A stretch of 59,778 nt of DNA from Alloalcanivorax xenomutans (GTDB lineage Bacteria; Pseudomonadota; Gammaproteobacteria; Pseudomonadales; Alcanivoracaceae). Made by a program: the position numbers and the translations under genes. Positions 1-8,248 of the stretch are shown piece by piece; the first letter of the stretch is position 1, and each line of letters begins with the position of its first letter. The DNA lies in assembly GCF_900217905.1 (NCBI RefSeq), contig NZ_OBMO01000023.1, forward strand, positions 5,617-65,394, read 5' to 3'. The notes below the pieces were generated by a model, which was not told the origin of the DNA, searched no databases, and saw nothing but the letters and a program-made list of their open reading frames with translations.

Positions 1-623
1 TGCAGGTATTGTTGCTCTGGATCCTTCAACCAGTCCACCAAACGCGCAATGACGCGCAGCATGTCTCTTGATGTTGCCCCATTTTCAAGCGCGAACACCG
101 CGGCAACCAGGTTTCTTTCTCTCAGATTACCCTTGTCTGCATAAAACCCCTGGTCAACCAGGAAAAAACGCTGCCTGGGCAGATAGGGGTGCAATGCTTC
201 CGGTGACTCCTGGATCAGATCATTAAGATCCGTGGCGGCACGCCAGCGCCGTCGACCGTTGTACAACACAATGGGCAGAACCGCGGGCAGGCGCCCATCC
301 ACTTCCAGTTCCCCTCGCCGAATCAGATCCTGATACAACAGTCCAAGGTATGTCTGAATCCGGACGGGCATGTAACGGTCTTCCTTGGATTGAAACTCCA
401 GCATCAGATAGATGTACAGCCACTCCCTCTTCCAGCGTACCCGCCATAAGGCGTCGTTATGCCGGGCACGCAAGTCGTCGCTGACATAGCCATCACTGAC
501 TTTCTCAAGAGAGACAAAATCAAGCTCCCGCACCCAGCTCCCCTCCATGAACCCCAGCAATAGGTCCCGCACCATCTCTGCGTGTGCGAATAAAAACTTG
601 TAGCTAGTATCGTGATCTGTCAT
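1..623 (-). CDS. Rpn-family recombination-promoting nuclease/putative transposase, 3' end beyond window
   Basis: The minus-strand frame opens with MTDHDTSYKFLFAHAEMVRD and runs without a stop to the window edge (207 codons), so the C-terminus is missing here. The blocks LDFVSLEKVSDGYVSDD, YIYLMLEFQSKEDRYM and LPIVLYNGRRRW are typical of the Rpn (PF04754, PD-(D/E)XK-like) family, whose members promote RecA-independent recombination in E. coli; the E-F-Q core is the presumed catalytic region. The last 116 bp of this frame (3-118) are repeated exactly at 1294-1409 inside a truncated paralogue upstream. The start is the first ATG of the conserved N-terminus. Family call is strong; activity is inferred. 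Confidence 0.85.
   Translation of the reverse strand, partial: MTDHDTSYKFLFAHAEMVRDLLLGFMEGSWVRELDFVSLEKVSDGYVSDDLRARHNDALWRVRWKREWLYIYLMLEFQSKEDRYMPVRIQTYLGLLYQDLIRRGELEVDGRLPAVLPIVLYNGRRRWRAATDLNDLIQESPEALHPYLPRQRFFLVDQGFYADKGNLRERNLVAAVFALENGATSRDMLRVIARLVDWLKDPEQQYL
3..118. repeat. 116-bp exact direct repeat, copy 1 (inside the Rpn gene)
   Basis: Identical by eye to 1294-1409 and in the same orientation. Both copies encode the same part of the Rpn protein (from ERNLVAAVFALENG to DPEQQYL). Identity stops abruptly at both ends, which suggests a recent partial duplication or gene conversion. Confidence 0.9.
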
Positions 624-765
624 ATCCCCTCCCCTGGCAGGACAACACTATGACAGTGAGAAACAGGCGCGGTCTGTCAGCCGAAACGGAAAGACCTGTC
701 AGTGGAAAAAGACAGTGAGTGTAAGAAAGGTTCGCGTCATTCGAATCAGGTCTTTCCTGGCGTGC

Positions 766-930
766 CGATTCGCTGCCGAGGCAGCTTCCCACAGGGGGGA
801 CTACGAAGCCGCTGTGGGAGCTAGCCTTGCTGGAGAAGGGTTCTCTTGGAGAGGAGAAAAGAATTCGCCTGCAGGCAGGCTCCCACAGGGGTATGAATAC
901 AGGGTGGTGCTAGTCGAAAACCGCTTCCAC
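766..930. repeat. REP-like palindrome block plus Rpn gene tail, copy 1
   Basis: This block contains three REP half sites: an arm ending in TTCCCACAGG, an arm beginning GCTGTGGGAGC, and an arm reading GCCTGCAGGCAGGCTCCCAC. It is followed by the last codons of the truncated Rpn gene. The whole block is closely similar to 2334-2500, including the tail of the Rpn frame, so REP and gene end were copied together. Confidence 0.75.
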
Positions 931-1411
931 TGTCTCCACTTCGTAAACGCGGTCGATCCAATCTTCCAGCTGTTCCCGGCTGGCGCTGTTCAGCCTGATT
1001 TCGATCTCCGTCGGCACTTCACCGAAGCGGCGCCGTAGCTGGCGCAGCAGGATGTTTCGGGCTTCGGTGGTGGAGCCTTCCTGACGACCTTCCTGACGAC
1101 CTTTTTGCAGCCCTTGCTTTCGGCCTTTCTTCATGCCGGCCTCGAGGCCTTCACGCCAAAACTGAGCCTTCCATTCCCGTACTCTGTCCTCAAGCATACT
1201 GTGTGCCTCCCTTAAATTATGGACCGCTTGCCAGGGCACCTGGGAGTCCAGGCTTGGCCCACGGCGACGTAACCATTCCAGAATACCTTGCTCCAGGTAT
1301 TGTTGCTCTGGATCCTTCAACCAGTCCACCAAACGCGCAATGACGCGCAGCATGTCTCTTGATGTTGCCCCATTTTCAAGCGCGAACACCGCGGCAACCA
1401 GGTTTCTTTTA
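910..1411 (-). pseudogene. 5'-truncated Rpn-family gene (C-terminal half)
   Basis: Readable protein begins in the middle of the Rpn family (RNLVAAVFALENG) and ends normally with WIDRVYEVETVEAVFD. It has the lysine/arginine/glutamine-rich stretch KKGRKQGLQKGRQEG and the C-terminal domain NILLRQLRRRFGEVPTEIE usual in this family. Similarity to the intact gene at 1-623 breaks at about 1410, where unrelated sequence begins; the first two thirds are absent. The only start-like codons are internal (GTG at 1389). I read this as a relic; a short DNA-binding or regulatory product from 1389 is possible but unsupported. Confidence 0.75.
1294..1409. repeat. 116-bp exact direct repeat, copy 2 (inside truncated Rpn gene)
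   Basis: Identical by eye to 3-118. The right boundary coincides with the truncation point of the Rpn relic. Confidence 0.9.
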
Positions 1412-1568
1412 CGCGGAGCTCTTTTCCTACATCCGCACTGCTTCGGCTGACAACAACTTCCGTGCTGGCTGACAGATACCGCCCGCTACACAGTTCATAT
1501 TACTCAGCTCCTCTGCCCCCCCCCAATCCACGAGGGCTCCGGCATGCCCAATCTTATCAACAGATGAT

Positions 1569-1574
1569 ATACTC
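1569..1574 (+). promoter_or_regulatory. Possible -10 box of the tumE-tumA pair
   Basis: ATACTC preceded by GAT gives a GATATACT stretch near the sigma70 -10 consensus, about 20 bp before the ATG at 1594. No convincing -35 element was seen, so this is weak. Confidence 0.3.
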
Positions 1575-1593
1575 TATGCGACATGATCCCGCC

Positions 1594-1938
1594 ATGGCGA
1601 CTTTGCTTGATCTGGATGGATCGGTTCTCGACCAGGAGCGCGGGTACTGGATCAAAATCAAGGCCTGGGCCGTAAAGCCTTCGCCTGAGGTACCGCACGG
1701 CATTCGCTACTCGTTAACACTCCATGAGCCATATGGAAGACGAATATTGGGCTATGACAACGCTCATGCCGTGAGACCTACCCGAGGCTTCAAGTATGCG
1801 GGACGTATTCTGGCTCACGACCACAGACATCAGCATGCCAAGGATAAAGGCACGATTTATGAGTTCACGGATGCCGCGCAGCTTTTAAGTGATTTTTTCG
1901 ACGATGTGGATCGAATGTTAGTGGAGATACAACGATGA
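1594..1938 (+). CDS. TumE-type toxin (DUF6516 family)
   Basis: A 114-residue product starting MATLLDLDGSVLDQERGYW, with the family core YWIKIKAWAV, RYSLTLHEPYGRRILGYDNAHA and the histidine-rich segment AHDHRHQHAKDKG. These match the DUF6516/TumE toxin family, known in type II-like modules with a winged-helix antitoxin. The frame is open back to 1462, but the conserved region begins near 1594 and no good ribosome site precedes the earlier in-frame starts (1462, 1564, 1576), so the start is uncertain. It overlaps the next gene by 4 bp (ATGA), meaning toxin comes first, as in other tum pairs. Toxic activity is inferred from the family only. Confidence 0.75.
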   Translation: MATLLDLDGSVLDQERGYWIKIKAWAVKPSPEVPHGIRYSLTLHEPYGRRILGYDNAHAVRPTRGFKYAGRILAHDHRHQHAKDKGTIYEFTDAAQLLSDFFDDVDRMLVEIQR

Positions 1939-2288
1939 TGAAGACCATGGTTATCGGCATTCTTCCCCAGGAACAGATCCGCTCTCGTGCCCTGGCCATC
2001 GCCAGGGGCGACTACAAGCCCGCTCGGGGGGAACCCAGAATTTGGTTTACTTCCATGCGCTCCCTCGCCGAGGTTCTGAGTGACGACAATCGCGCACTGC
2101 TCAAGGTGATAATGGAAACCCGACCAGCCTCTATCTCCACCTTGGCGGAAACCACGGGCCGAAGGGTGAGTAATTTGTCCCGTACCCTGAAAACGCTGTC
2201 CCATTACGGCATCGTGGACCTGAAACGGGAACAGAATCGGGTGCGGCCTATCGCCAAAGCAGCCCGCTTCCGTATCATCGCGGCCTGA
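1935..2288 (+). CDS. TumA-type antitoxin, helix-turn-helix DNA-binding protein
   Basis: A 117-residue protein with a winged-helix segment at about residues 60-110 (ALLKVIMETRPASISTLAE followed by TGRRVSNLSRTLKTLSHYG), as in HVO_A0114/TumA antitoxins. Its start overlaps the toxin stop, so the two are translationally coupled. It is expected to neutralise the toxin and repress the pair's own promoter. The N-terminal 45 residues probably contact the toxin; that is inference from module architecture. Confidence 0.75.
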   Translation: MMKTMVIGILPQEQIRSRALAIARGDYKPARGEPRIWFTSMRSLAEVLSDDNRALLKVIMETRPASISTLAETTGRRVSNLSRTLKTLSHYGIVDLKREQNRVRPIAKAARFRIIAA

Positions 2289-2333
2289 TCGATTTCCTTT
2301 GAAGCGCTATTCGGACGATTTTGCCTGGCGCGT

Positions 2334-2500
2334 CGATTCGCTGCCGAGGCGGCTTCCCACAGGGGCTACGAAGCCGCTGTGGGAGCCAGCCTTGCTGGCG
2401 AAGGTTTTCTTGGGGAGAATAAAACAATTCGCCTGCAGGCAGGCTCCTACAGGGGAAATAAATCTCGGGTGGGTGCTAGTCGAACACCGGCTCCATGAGC
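2334..2500. repeat. REP-like palindrome block plus Rpn gene tail, copy 2
   Basis: Closely similar to 766-930: CGATTCGCTGCCGAGGC, GAAGCCGCTGTGGGAGC and TTCGCCTGCAGGCAGGCTCC recur in the same order and spacing. The block runs into GTGCTAGTCGAA, the reverse of an Rpn-type V-F-D-stop ending. Confidence 0.75.
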
Positions 2501-2513
2501 CTCGAAGACGTAC
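2476..2513 (-). pseudogene. Remnant of an Rpn-family gene 3' end
   Basis: Read on the minus strand the segment ends L-M-E-P-V-F-D-stop, close to the T-V-E-A-V-F-D-stop end of the relic at 910-1411, and it sits in the same position relative to the REP block. Upstream similarity fades within a dozen codons. The 2514-2774 stretch holds no gene I can support. Confidence 0.45.
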
Positions 2514-2774
2514 TCCAAAGGGGAAAAAACGCTCAAACCAGAGGCCGATTGGTTTGGGGCCAATATGGAGGCAGGGAAGGCCCTGGCTGAGCGTGCATAA
2601 ACAACAGCAAAAACCAACAAGTTCATCCACGATGGGAAACACAAGGCTTCCGATCGACACGGATCACTATCGCTCATCCAGCCAGGACAGACAACCTTTT
2701 ACCGATTAAAAACATCAATAAAAAGAGCGACTTACGCTCTTATCCAAAGCCCGAATTGAAGGGGGCCACCACGG

Positions 2775-3464
2775 TTATTTCTTCCTGGGCCGGCCACGCC
2801 CACGGAAGTGAAGACGCTCCCCGGTGAGCTTTTCCAGCTTGTCGGCGTAGGCCCGGCTACCGATGTATTGATTGCGCTTCACCGCGGTTTCGATACGCTC
2901 CCGTTCGCGCTCCTCGCAGCCCATCGACAACAGTTCCCTGAAGGCGTCCCGGCGGCTGTTGATGTCCGGTCCCAGATGCAGGAAACCTTCGTTGAAATCG
3001 ATCAATCCAGGGTGGTCGCCACGCATCCTAGCCCCATGACTGCTCCAGCGGTAACGCCCCGCCGACCTGCTCAGTCCCTCCATCACCGGCAACAGCTCCA
3101 TGTAACGCAGATCCGCCAACAGCCACTGCCCGGGCTCCACCAAGGCGCTGCGGAAGCGTCCATGCCAAAGCGCGCCATCCCGGCCATGGCGGTGGTTGAA
3201 GTCCTGACTGTAGCGGCGCTGCACATACTGAACGCAGCAGCTGAGGTCATCCGCCCTGCGCATGGGGCGCAGCAGCAAATGGGCGGCACCGGGCAACAGG
3301 CACCAACCATGCACCCGCACCTGGAAGCGGGCCTTGGCCACTTGCAGAAGACGCAGGTACTCCTGGTAATCCTGGTCCTCGACGAATACCGGTTCCCGGT
3401 TATGACTTTCCTCAAAGACGTGATGAGCTTCCCCCACCACCAGAGTTCGTTTCTTCCTTGACAT
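2775..3464 (-). CDS. REP-associated tyrosine transposase-like protein (RAYT 1)
   Basis: A 229-residue protein with the Y1-transposase layout of RAYTs: an N-terminal F-x2-D-x2-Y block (VFVEDQDYQEYLRLLQ), HGWCLLPGAAHLLLRP where the HUH motif should be, RRYSQDFNHRHGRDGALWHG with the candidate nucleophilic tyrosine, and RYMELLPVMEGL followed by YRWSS. Canonical members read NHVHLL at the metal site; here it is GAAHLLL, so the first histidine is lost and only the second remains. The basic tail RGRGRPRKK could bind DNA. It is the first of four RAYT-like genes in the window. Nicking activity is doubtful. Confidence 0.75.
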   Translation of the reverse strand: MSRKKRTLVVGEAHHVFEESHNREPVFVEDQDYQEYLRLLQVAKARFQVRVHGWCLLPGAAHLLLRPMRRADDLSCCVQYVQRRYSQDFNHRHGRDGALWHGRFRSALVEPGQWLLADLRYMELLPVMEGLSRSAGRYRWSSHGARMRGDHPGLIDFNEGFLHLGPDINSRRDAFRELLSMGCEERERERIETAVKRNQYIGSRAYADKLEKLTGERLHFRGRGRPRKK

Positions 3465-3942
3465 GCCCCTGCTCCATAGTCGCCTTTGGCCCTATCGGAA
3501 ATCATTGTGTTTTCAGGTGGCTGCGCTGACTTCCTCATGCCGGTATGGCGCTGACAGGAAATTGCGTTCTTGTATTATTTTTATACAATTCGATTTATAA
3601 CAAATAATTATCCTAGCGTCGATCACTTCCGGGGCCGCTCTGCGTCTTTTCAAGGCTTTCGCCCTTCACTTCGATTTCCCGCAATTCGCTTCGAGCCCGT
3701 TTTTGCGATAGTGCCAATCCACGGCGCTTTTTTTATTTTTATTACAGGAAATGGAATAAGATCTGGCCCAAAACCGCCCTTCCGCTCATAAGGATAAAAG
3801 CGAAGTCAGCTCTTTCTTAAAATGGGTATAGGGGAATCTTTGGACAACACCCCGGGCATCGCCCTCCGCAGGGTGCGTGGCTTCGTGGCAGGAGATGCCG
3901 GATCGAGTCCGTCATGACGTTTCTCAGAGGCCGCGAAGGCGC
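3465..3942. other. Intergenic region without recognised content
   Basis: AT-richer spacer of nearly 480 bp between divergently arranged flanks. Short open frames exist, but none has a ribosome site or family signal. No repeat or terminator was recognised with confidence. Confidence 0.6.
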
Positions 3943-4878
3943 TCAGTTCCCAAGCCGATAGATACCCGGTTCGTCCATGATCACCCGCCCATTGGCTGTA
4001 AGTTCGGCCAGGTGCTGCGAAATGGTGCGAGTCTCGGCGTCCGTGACCCAGGCGGCGTTGAACCCGGCAGGATAGAGAAGCCGCTGCTCCACCAACTGCC
4101 CCAACGTTCTTGGGGATTCGCTCAACAGATCCAGCAGCCGCTGCTCGCGCTGATCGATCTTGGCGGCGAAGGCGGCCAGGTCGTTGAGGAAATGCTCCCG
4201 GTCGGTATAGACGCCCCGATGATGCGAGGTGACCCAGACTTTGGCGGGAATATCCGGCAGCCGCGCCAGGGTGCGGCGGAAGTCGCCCAGGTTCGAACAG
4301 GCGTCCCCATAGTAAGGGCCGAACCCGGTCAGATCGATATCACCGATAAAGGCCACACCCTCGGGTTCCACCAGTAGCACACAGTGGCCCGCGGTATGCC
4401 CGGGCATGTGGAAGGCCCGAACCGTGGAACCGCCAAGTTCCCAGCACGCGCCGTCCTGGTACCCCTGTGCATCGGGCCGGGGCGCGTAGAAAAAGTCCCG
4501 TTGGAACTTCTTCAGTGTCTGCTCGATACGCTCCTCCGATGTCATACCGAAGGCGGCCACCAGGCCCTCCCAGCTGCGCGCCGATGGCAAGTCGGCCTCA
4601 TGCACATGAACCTCGGCTTCGGGCAAACGGTGCAGCCCCGCCATATGGTCTTCATGCACATGCCCCATCACCACCAGCTCGGTGGCGTCGAACTCCGCGC
4701 CGATATAGTTCGAGACAATCGGAGTGTCGAACGCCGCGCGAGTATCGGTTCCACGAACAAGCACCTGGTTACCATCGGGATACTTACCGCTTTTTTCACC
4801 AAACAGGACGGAAACACGGCCGAAATCAGCACGTTGGACCGTTATATTGGAAGCCTTATTGTTCTTGCCTGAATTCAT
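3943..4878 (-). CDS. MBL-fold metallo-hydrolase with C-terminal winged helix
   Basis: A 311-residue protein with the zinc signature H73-V-H75-E-D77-H78 (GHVHEDHMAGL), a later histidine in FHMPGHTAGHC, and the aspartate of FIGDIDLTG, all expected for metallo-beta-lactamase-fold hydrolases. The last 80 residues (from LLDLLSESPRTLGQLV) look like the winged-helix extension of the LACTB2-like subgroup. An AGAAGG ribosome site stands 9 bases before the ATG. Substrate unknown; glyoxalase II-like or nuclease activity are both possible. No cytoplasmic export signal. Confidence 0.8.
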   Translation of the reverse strand: MNSGKNNKASNITVQRADFGRVSVLFGEKSGKYPDGNQVLVRGTDTRAAFDTPIVSNYIGAEFDATELVVMGHVHEDHMAGLHRLPEAEVHVHEADLPSARSWEGLVAAFGMTSEERIEQTLKKFQRDFFYAPRPDAQGYQDGACWELGGSTVRAFHMPGHTAGHCVLLVEPEGVAFIGDIDLTGFGPYYGDACSNLGDFRRTLARLPDIPAKVWVTSHHRGVYTDREHFLNDLAAFAAKIDQREQRLLDLLSESPRTLGQLVEQRLLYPAGFNAAWVTDAETRTISQHLAELTANGRVIMDEPGIYRLGN

Positions 4879-4974
4879 TTTATTAACCTTCTTGAAAGAA
4901 TGTCATGCAATACCAGTAGACACTCTATAGCAGTGCGCAACGCAAAGGCATATTTACACCGTTGATTGTCGGCG

Positions 4975-5874
4975 TCAGGCGTTCTCCGGCGCGCCTGCTT
5001 CCTCCTTCAGCCACTGCCAGAACACTTGCACGGCCCGGTCATGCCGGCGCCCGGGCGCGGTGGCGATGTGATAATGGCCGGGAATCGCCCAGGTGCCGGG
5101 AAAGGCCACGGCGAGCCGCCCGCTTTCCAGAAACGGGGTCACCAGGGGACGAACACCAAGGGCGACACCGAGGCCACGGGCGGCGGCTTCATACAAAACC
5201 TGCAAGCTGTCGAAACGAAGCCGTTCCTGGCCGGACCAGGACGGTTGTCCCGCCCAGTGGAACCAGTCGCGCCACTGGTTGGCGGGATACACCGCTTCAA
5301 GCAGGCGGTGACGAGGCAAATCCTCAATCCGCGCGGGCGGCGGCAGATCGTAGGCCAGCCGTTCGGCGCAGACCACCTCGGCGGTGACCGCCATCAACGG
5401 CTCCGAGACCAGATGGCGCCATTGCCCGTCACCGAAGAGAATCCCCACATCCGCGGCACCGCCCAGCAGATCAATGTCACCGGAACGGGTTTGCAGGATC
5501 AGTTCGATGCCCGGTTCACGCGCCTGAAAGCGATGCAGGCGGGGCAACAGCCAACTGATGGCAAGAGACTGGGAAATCCCCACCCGCAACGGACGGTGCG
5601 CGGGATCCGGGGCCATCCATTCGGTGGCGGCGCGCAGGGCCTGATAGCCGGGCTCCAGGCGCAGAAGATAACGGCGGCCGGCGGCGGTGAGTTGCGGAGA
5701 GGGCCCGGAGCGGTCAAACAATTGCACGCCGATGTGTTCTTCCAGGGCCTGGATGCGGCGTGAAAATGCCGACGGGCTCAACCCCAGCTTCTCCGCCGCG
5801 TCGCGAAACCCTCCGGTGCGCGCGGCGACGATAAACGCTTCGATTGCCCCCCAGGGTGGCGAGCGCCGGTTCAC
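4975..5874 (-). CDS. LysR-family transcriptional regulator (GcvA-like)
   Basis: A 299-residue regulator. The helix-turn-helix lies at residues 10-60 (AIEAFIVAARTGGFRDAAEK then LSPSAFSRRIQALEEHIG), followed by a substrate-binding domain (LRVGISQSLAISWLLPRL). It lies 24 bp downstream of the DUF2855 gene on the same strand and is probably cotranscribed with it, so that gene or the divergent SDR may be its target. Ligand unknown. The stretch LFDRSGPSPQLTAAGRRYL is the usual end of the DNA-binding domain, and the start is the only one giving the full domain. Confidence 0.85.
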   Translation of the reverse strand: MNRRSPPWGAIEAFIVAARTGGFRDAAEKLGLSPSAFSRRIQALEEHIGVQLFDRSGPSPQLTAAGRRYLLRLEPGYQALRAATEWMAPDPAHRPLRVGISQSLAISWLLPRLHRFQAREPGIELILQTRSGDIDLLGGAADVGILFGDGQWRHLVSEPLMAVTAEVVCAERLAYDLPPPARIEDLPRHRLLEAVYPANQWRDWFHWAGQPSWSGQERLRFDSLQVLYEAAARGLGVALGVRPLVTPFLESGRLAVAFPGTWAIPGHYHIATAPGRRHDRAVQVFWQWLKEEAGAPENA

Positions 5875-5898
5875 ATTCGCATCTCCTCGGATCAGAGG

Positions 5899-7074
5899 TC
5901 ACCAGTAAAGCACGTTTGCCTGATCGACGCGTGCCCGGCCCTCCAGTACCTCAAGATAGACCTGCTCCACCGCTTCCGGCCCATGGGACGACTGGATTTC
6001 CAGCCATCGTGCCGCGTGCCGGTAAAAGCGCGCGGAGTGATCCCGCACCGTCTCGGCCAGACGTTCCGCTCCCCAGGCACGCCGCCGGGCGAGAATATGG
6101 TCCGGCGCGAAAAACAAGGTTGGCGGCGGGCCCGGTAACCCCGGTTCCCGTTCACGCAGGTTCGTCGAAGCCGCGTCCCAGTGCGTAAAGCCTACCCGGC
6201 AACTGTGACGAAGAGCATCACCGAGATGGCGATGCACCGCCGCCCTGCTGCTCTGGTTGCCGGAGATGTCCACATACACCGACGGCCGACGCCGGACCGT
6301 ATCCAGATCGGAATAACACAGCACCGTGTCGTAGAGTCCGGTGCTTTCCACGAAGGACCGATTGGCCGGCGCGGTAAGCCCGATCACCTCGCCGGCGGGG
6401 CGGTCCGCTCCGGTCAGCATGAAACCCAATCCCAGGGCGGTTTTGCTTGAGGCACTGGAGATCAGGATCTGTTCGGCACCGAAAGCCCGCTGCTGCTGTA
6501 GCCAGTCAGCCAGAAAAAACGACAGACTGAACAAGGGCCGCAATACCAAATGGGGGTTTTCCCGATCCGTTTCCGGCTCGGTCACGCGGGTGTATTCGTT
6601 ATAGGTGGATGGCAGCTCGCGGCGATGTCCAGCGCCGTCCAAAAACCGCCGGGCGGTCACTTTTTCCGGTGCCAGGCGCAGGTGGCTGCTCATTGGGAAG
6701 TAGCCGTAAATCCGCTCTCCCTCTGCGATCTCCTCATGCCGGGAGGCAATGACACGCCCGTAGCCCCACACCGGCACCGAACCCCAACCATCCGCCTGCG
6801 GGAAGAAGTCCCAGTAACGGCCGCTGTCTCCCAAACGCGCGTAGGTGATGTTGTTGGCGGTGAGCGCGAATTTCTCCGCCGCCACCTCTATTTCGCCCTT
6901 TGGCAAAGGGGGTAATTGCTTACCCCATTGCCAGCGGAAGGTACGCGGATCGTCGCGCCGCACGAAAAAACTGCCGGGAGCAATTTTTAACGTTGCATGG
7001 CGACGGCCCGAAGGGTGACCGCCATGGACGGCGGTCATAACAAAATGTGCCGTGTCACTATTGTTCATAATCAT
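5899..7074 (-). CDS. DUF2855 family protein with repeat-derived N-terminus
   Basis: A 391-residue protein with the DUF2855 signature FALTANNITYARLGDSGRYW and a quinone-reductase-like central part (ILISSASSKTALGLGFML). The family is related to medium-chain dehydrogenases; the reaction is unknown. Residues about 10-38 (FVMTAVHGGHPSGRRHATLK and the following residues) are encoded by DNA closely similar to the hairpin repeat at 22009-22195. This suggests that a mobile or structural repeat was captured into the reading frame. The start ATG at 7074 has AGAGGGAG just upstream; the ATG two codons later is an equally good start. A LysR gene follows. Confidence 0.85.
   Translation of the reverse strand: MIMNNSDTAHFVMTAVHGGHPSGRRHATLKIAPGSFFVRRDDPRTFRWQWGKQLPPLPKGEIEVAAEKFALTANNITYARLGDSGRYWDFFPQADGWGSVPVWGYGRVIASRHEEIAEGERIYGYFPMSSHLRLAPEKVTARRFLDGAGHRRELPSTYNEYTRVTEPETDRENPHLVLRPLFSLSFFLADWLQQQRAFGAEQILISSASSKTALGLGFMLTGADRPAGEVIGLTAPANRSFVESTGLYDTVLCYSDLDTVRRRPSVYVDISGNQSSRAAVHRHLGDALRHSCRVGFTHWDAASTNLREREPGLPGPPPTLFFAPDHILARRRAWGAERLAETVRDHSARFYRHAARWLEIQSSHGPEAVEQVYLEVLEGRARVDQANVLYW
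6963..7045 (-). repeat. Single diverged copy of the hairpin repeat found at 22009-22195, inside coding sequence
   Basis: On the minus strand it shares ACCGCCGTCCATGGCGGT exactly, then CGGGCCGT, CAACGT, AAAAAT and CTCCCG-like blocks in the same order and spacing as the tandem units at 22009-22195. The first palindrome is intact. The second (GTTGCC/GGCAAC) is broken by substitutions. Confidence 0.7.
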
Positions 7075-7180
7075 GCTCTCCCTCTGGAAGGCTCATCCTA
7101 GGCGGCACGATTTCTCCGGGTCGATTGCGTTAAGCGCAATCCGCGTTGCAACAAATATGGCGATATAAATTCAGAGACTT

Positions 7181-7274
7181 CTACGAAGCCGCTGTAGGCG
7201 CTTGCCTGCAAGCGAATTGGCCGCCAGGTCCGAAGCGGTTCGCTTGCAGGCAAGCGCCTACAGCGGATTCGTGG
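7181..7274. repeat. REP-like inverted pair
   Basis: Two half sites in inverted orientation: CTGTAGGCGCTTGCCTGCAA and its complement at 7228-7265, each able to fold alone (GCTTGC/GCAAGC) and with each other. It lies in the intergenic region (7075-7472) between DUF2855 and the divergent SDR gene. The rest of this gap presumably carries both promoters, but none was clear enough to call. Confidence 0.85.
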
Positions 7275-7472
7275 CCCAGCGGAGGGAAACGAATGACGTA
7301 CCGGATAGCGGCGCATTGTTCGTTCAGTTCGAACACTGCTGTCGAGAAAGGAGACATGATCCCGGGAAGGCGGGTGGTTAACCTCAACAAGGACGGTGAC
7401 CTCCCCTCCCTTTTGATTCGAGGATTCGCCGCATCGCATACGCAGCTAAATCCAGTAAAGGAGATAACGGAT

Positions 7473-8228
7473 ATGACCGCGCAGACTCTGCAAAACAAAG
7501 TGGCCGTGATCGGCGCCGGCGCCAAGAACCTGGGTGGCCTGATCAGCCGCAAGATGGCGGAAGGCGGAGCCAAGGTGGTGGTGCACTATCACAGCGACGG
7601 CTCCAAGGCGGACGCCGAAGCCACGGTACAGGCGATCAAGAATGCCGGCGGTGAGGCTCTGGCGGTACAGGGCGACCTGAGCAAACCGGATCAGGTCACC
7701 GCCTTGTTCGATCAGGCCATATCCCACTTCGGCGGCGTGGACATCGCCGTAAACACGGTGGGCAAAGTATTGCGCAAGCCGATCCTGGAAACGTCGGAAG
7801 ACGAGTACGACTCGATGTTCGACATCAATTCCAAAGCGGCTTATTTCTTTATCAAGGAAGCGGGCCGGACCCTCAACGACAACGGCAAGATCATCACCAT
7901 CGTCACCGCCTTGCTGGGGGCCTTCACCGACGGCTATTCCACCTATGCCGGCGGTAAAGCGCCGGTGGACCACTTCACCAGGGCCGCCGCCAAGGAGTTC
8001 GGTTCCCGTGGCATCTCCGTCACCGCCATCGCCCCGGGCCCCATGGACACGCCCTTCTTCTATCCCCAGGAGACCCCGGAACGGGTGGAGTTTCATAAAT
8101 CCCAGGCAATGAACGGGGACCTGACAAAAATCGAGGACATCGAACCCATCGTCCGCTTCCTCGCCACCGAAGGCTGGTGGATCACCGGCCAAACCATTTT
8201 CGCCAACGGCGGCTACACCACGCGCTGA
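7473..8228 (+). CDS. Short-chain dehydrogenase/reductase
   Basis: A 251-residue SDR. The nucleotide-binding turn is VAVIGAGAKNLGG near residue 11, and the catalytic tyrosine-lysine pair is in YSTYAGGKA (Y-x3-K). The C-terminal FLATEGWWITGQTIFANGGY is the usual end of the classical family. The frame is open far upstream, but AAGGAG at 7458-7463 fixes the start at 7473. NAD(P)-dependent oxidoreductase, substrate unknown. It diverges from the DUF2855/LysR pair. Confidence 0.85.
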   Translation: MTAQTLQNKVAVIGAGAKNLGGLISRKMAEGGAKVVVHYHSDGSKADAEATVQAIKNAGGEALAVQGDLSKPDQVTALFDQAISHFGGVDIAVNTVGKVLRKPILETSEDEYDSMFDINSKAAYFFIKEAGRTLNDNGKIITIVTALLGAFTDGYSTYAGGKAPVDHFTRAAAKEFGSRGISVTAIAPGPMDTPFFYPQETPERVEFHKSQAMNGDLTKIEDIEPIVRFLATEGWWITGQTIFANGGYTTR

Positions 8229-8248
8229 GCATGGTCCGTCGGCGCTAG

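Noticed and set aside
2299-2709. Open frame over the second REP block
   Set aside because: Made of REP sequence and unrelated spacer, no ribosome site or homology.
3570-3791. Short 73-codon frame in the gap before the MBL gene
   Set aside because: No ribosome site, no family signal, AT-rich spacer.
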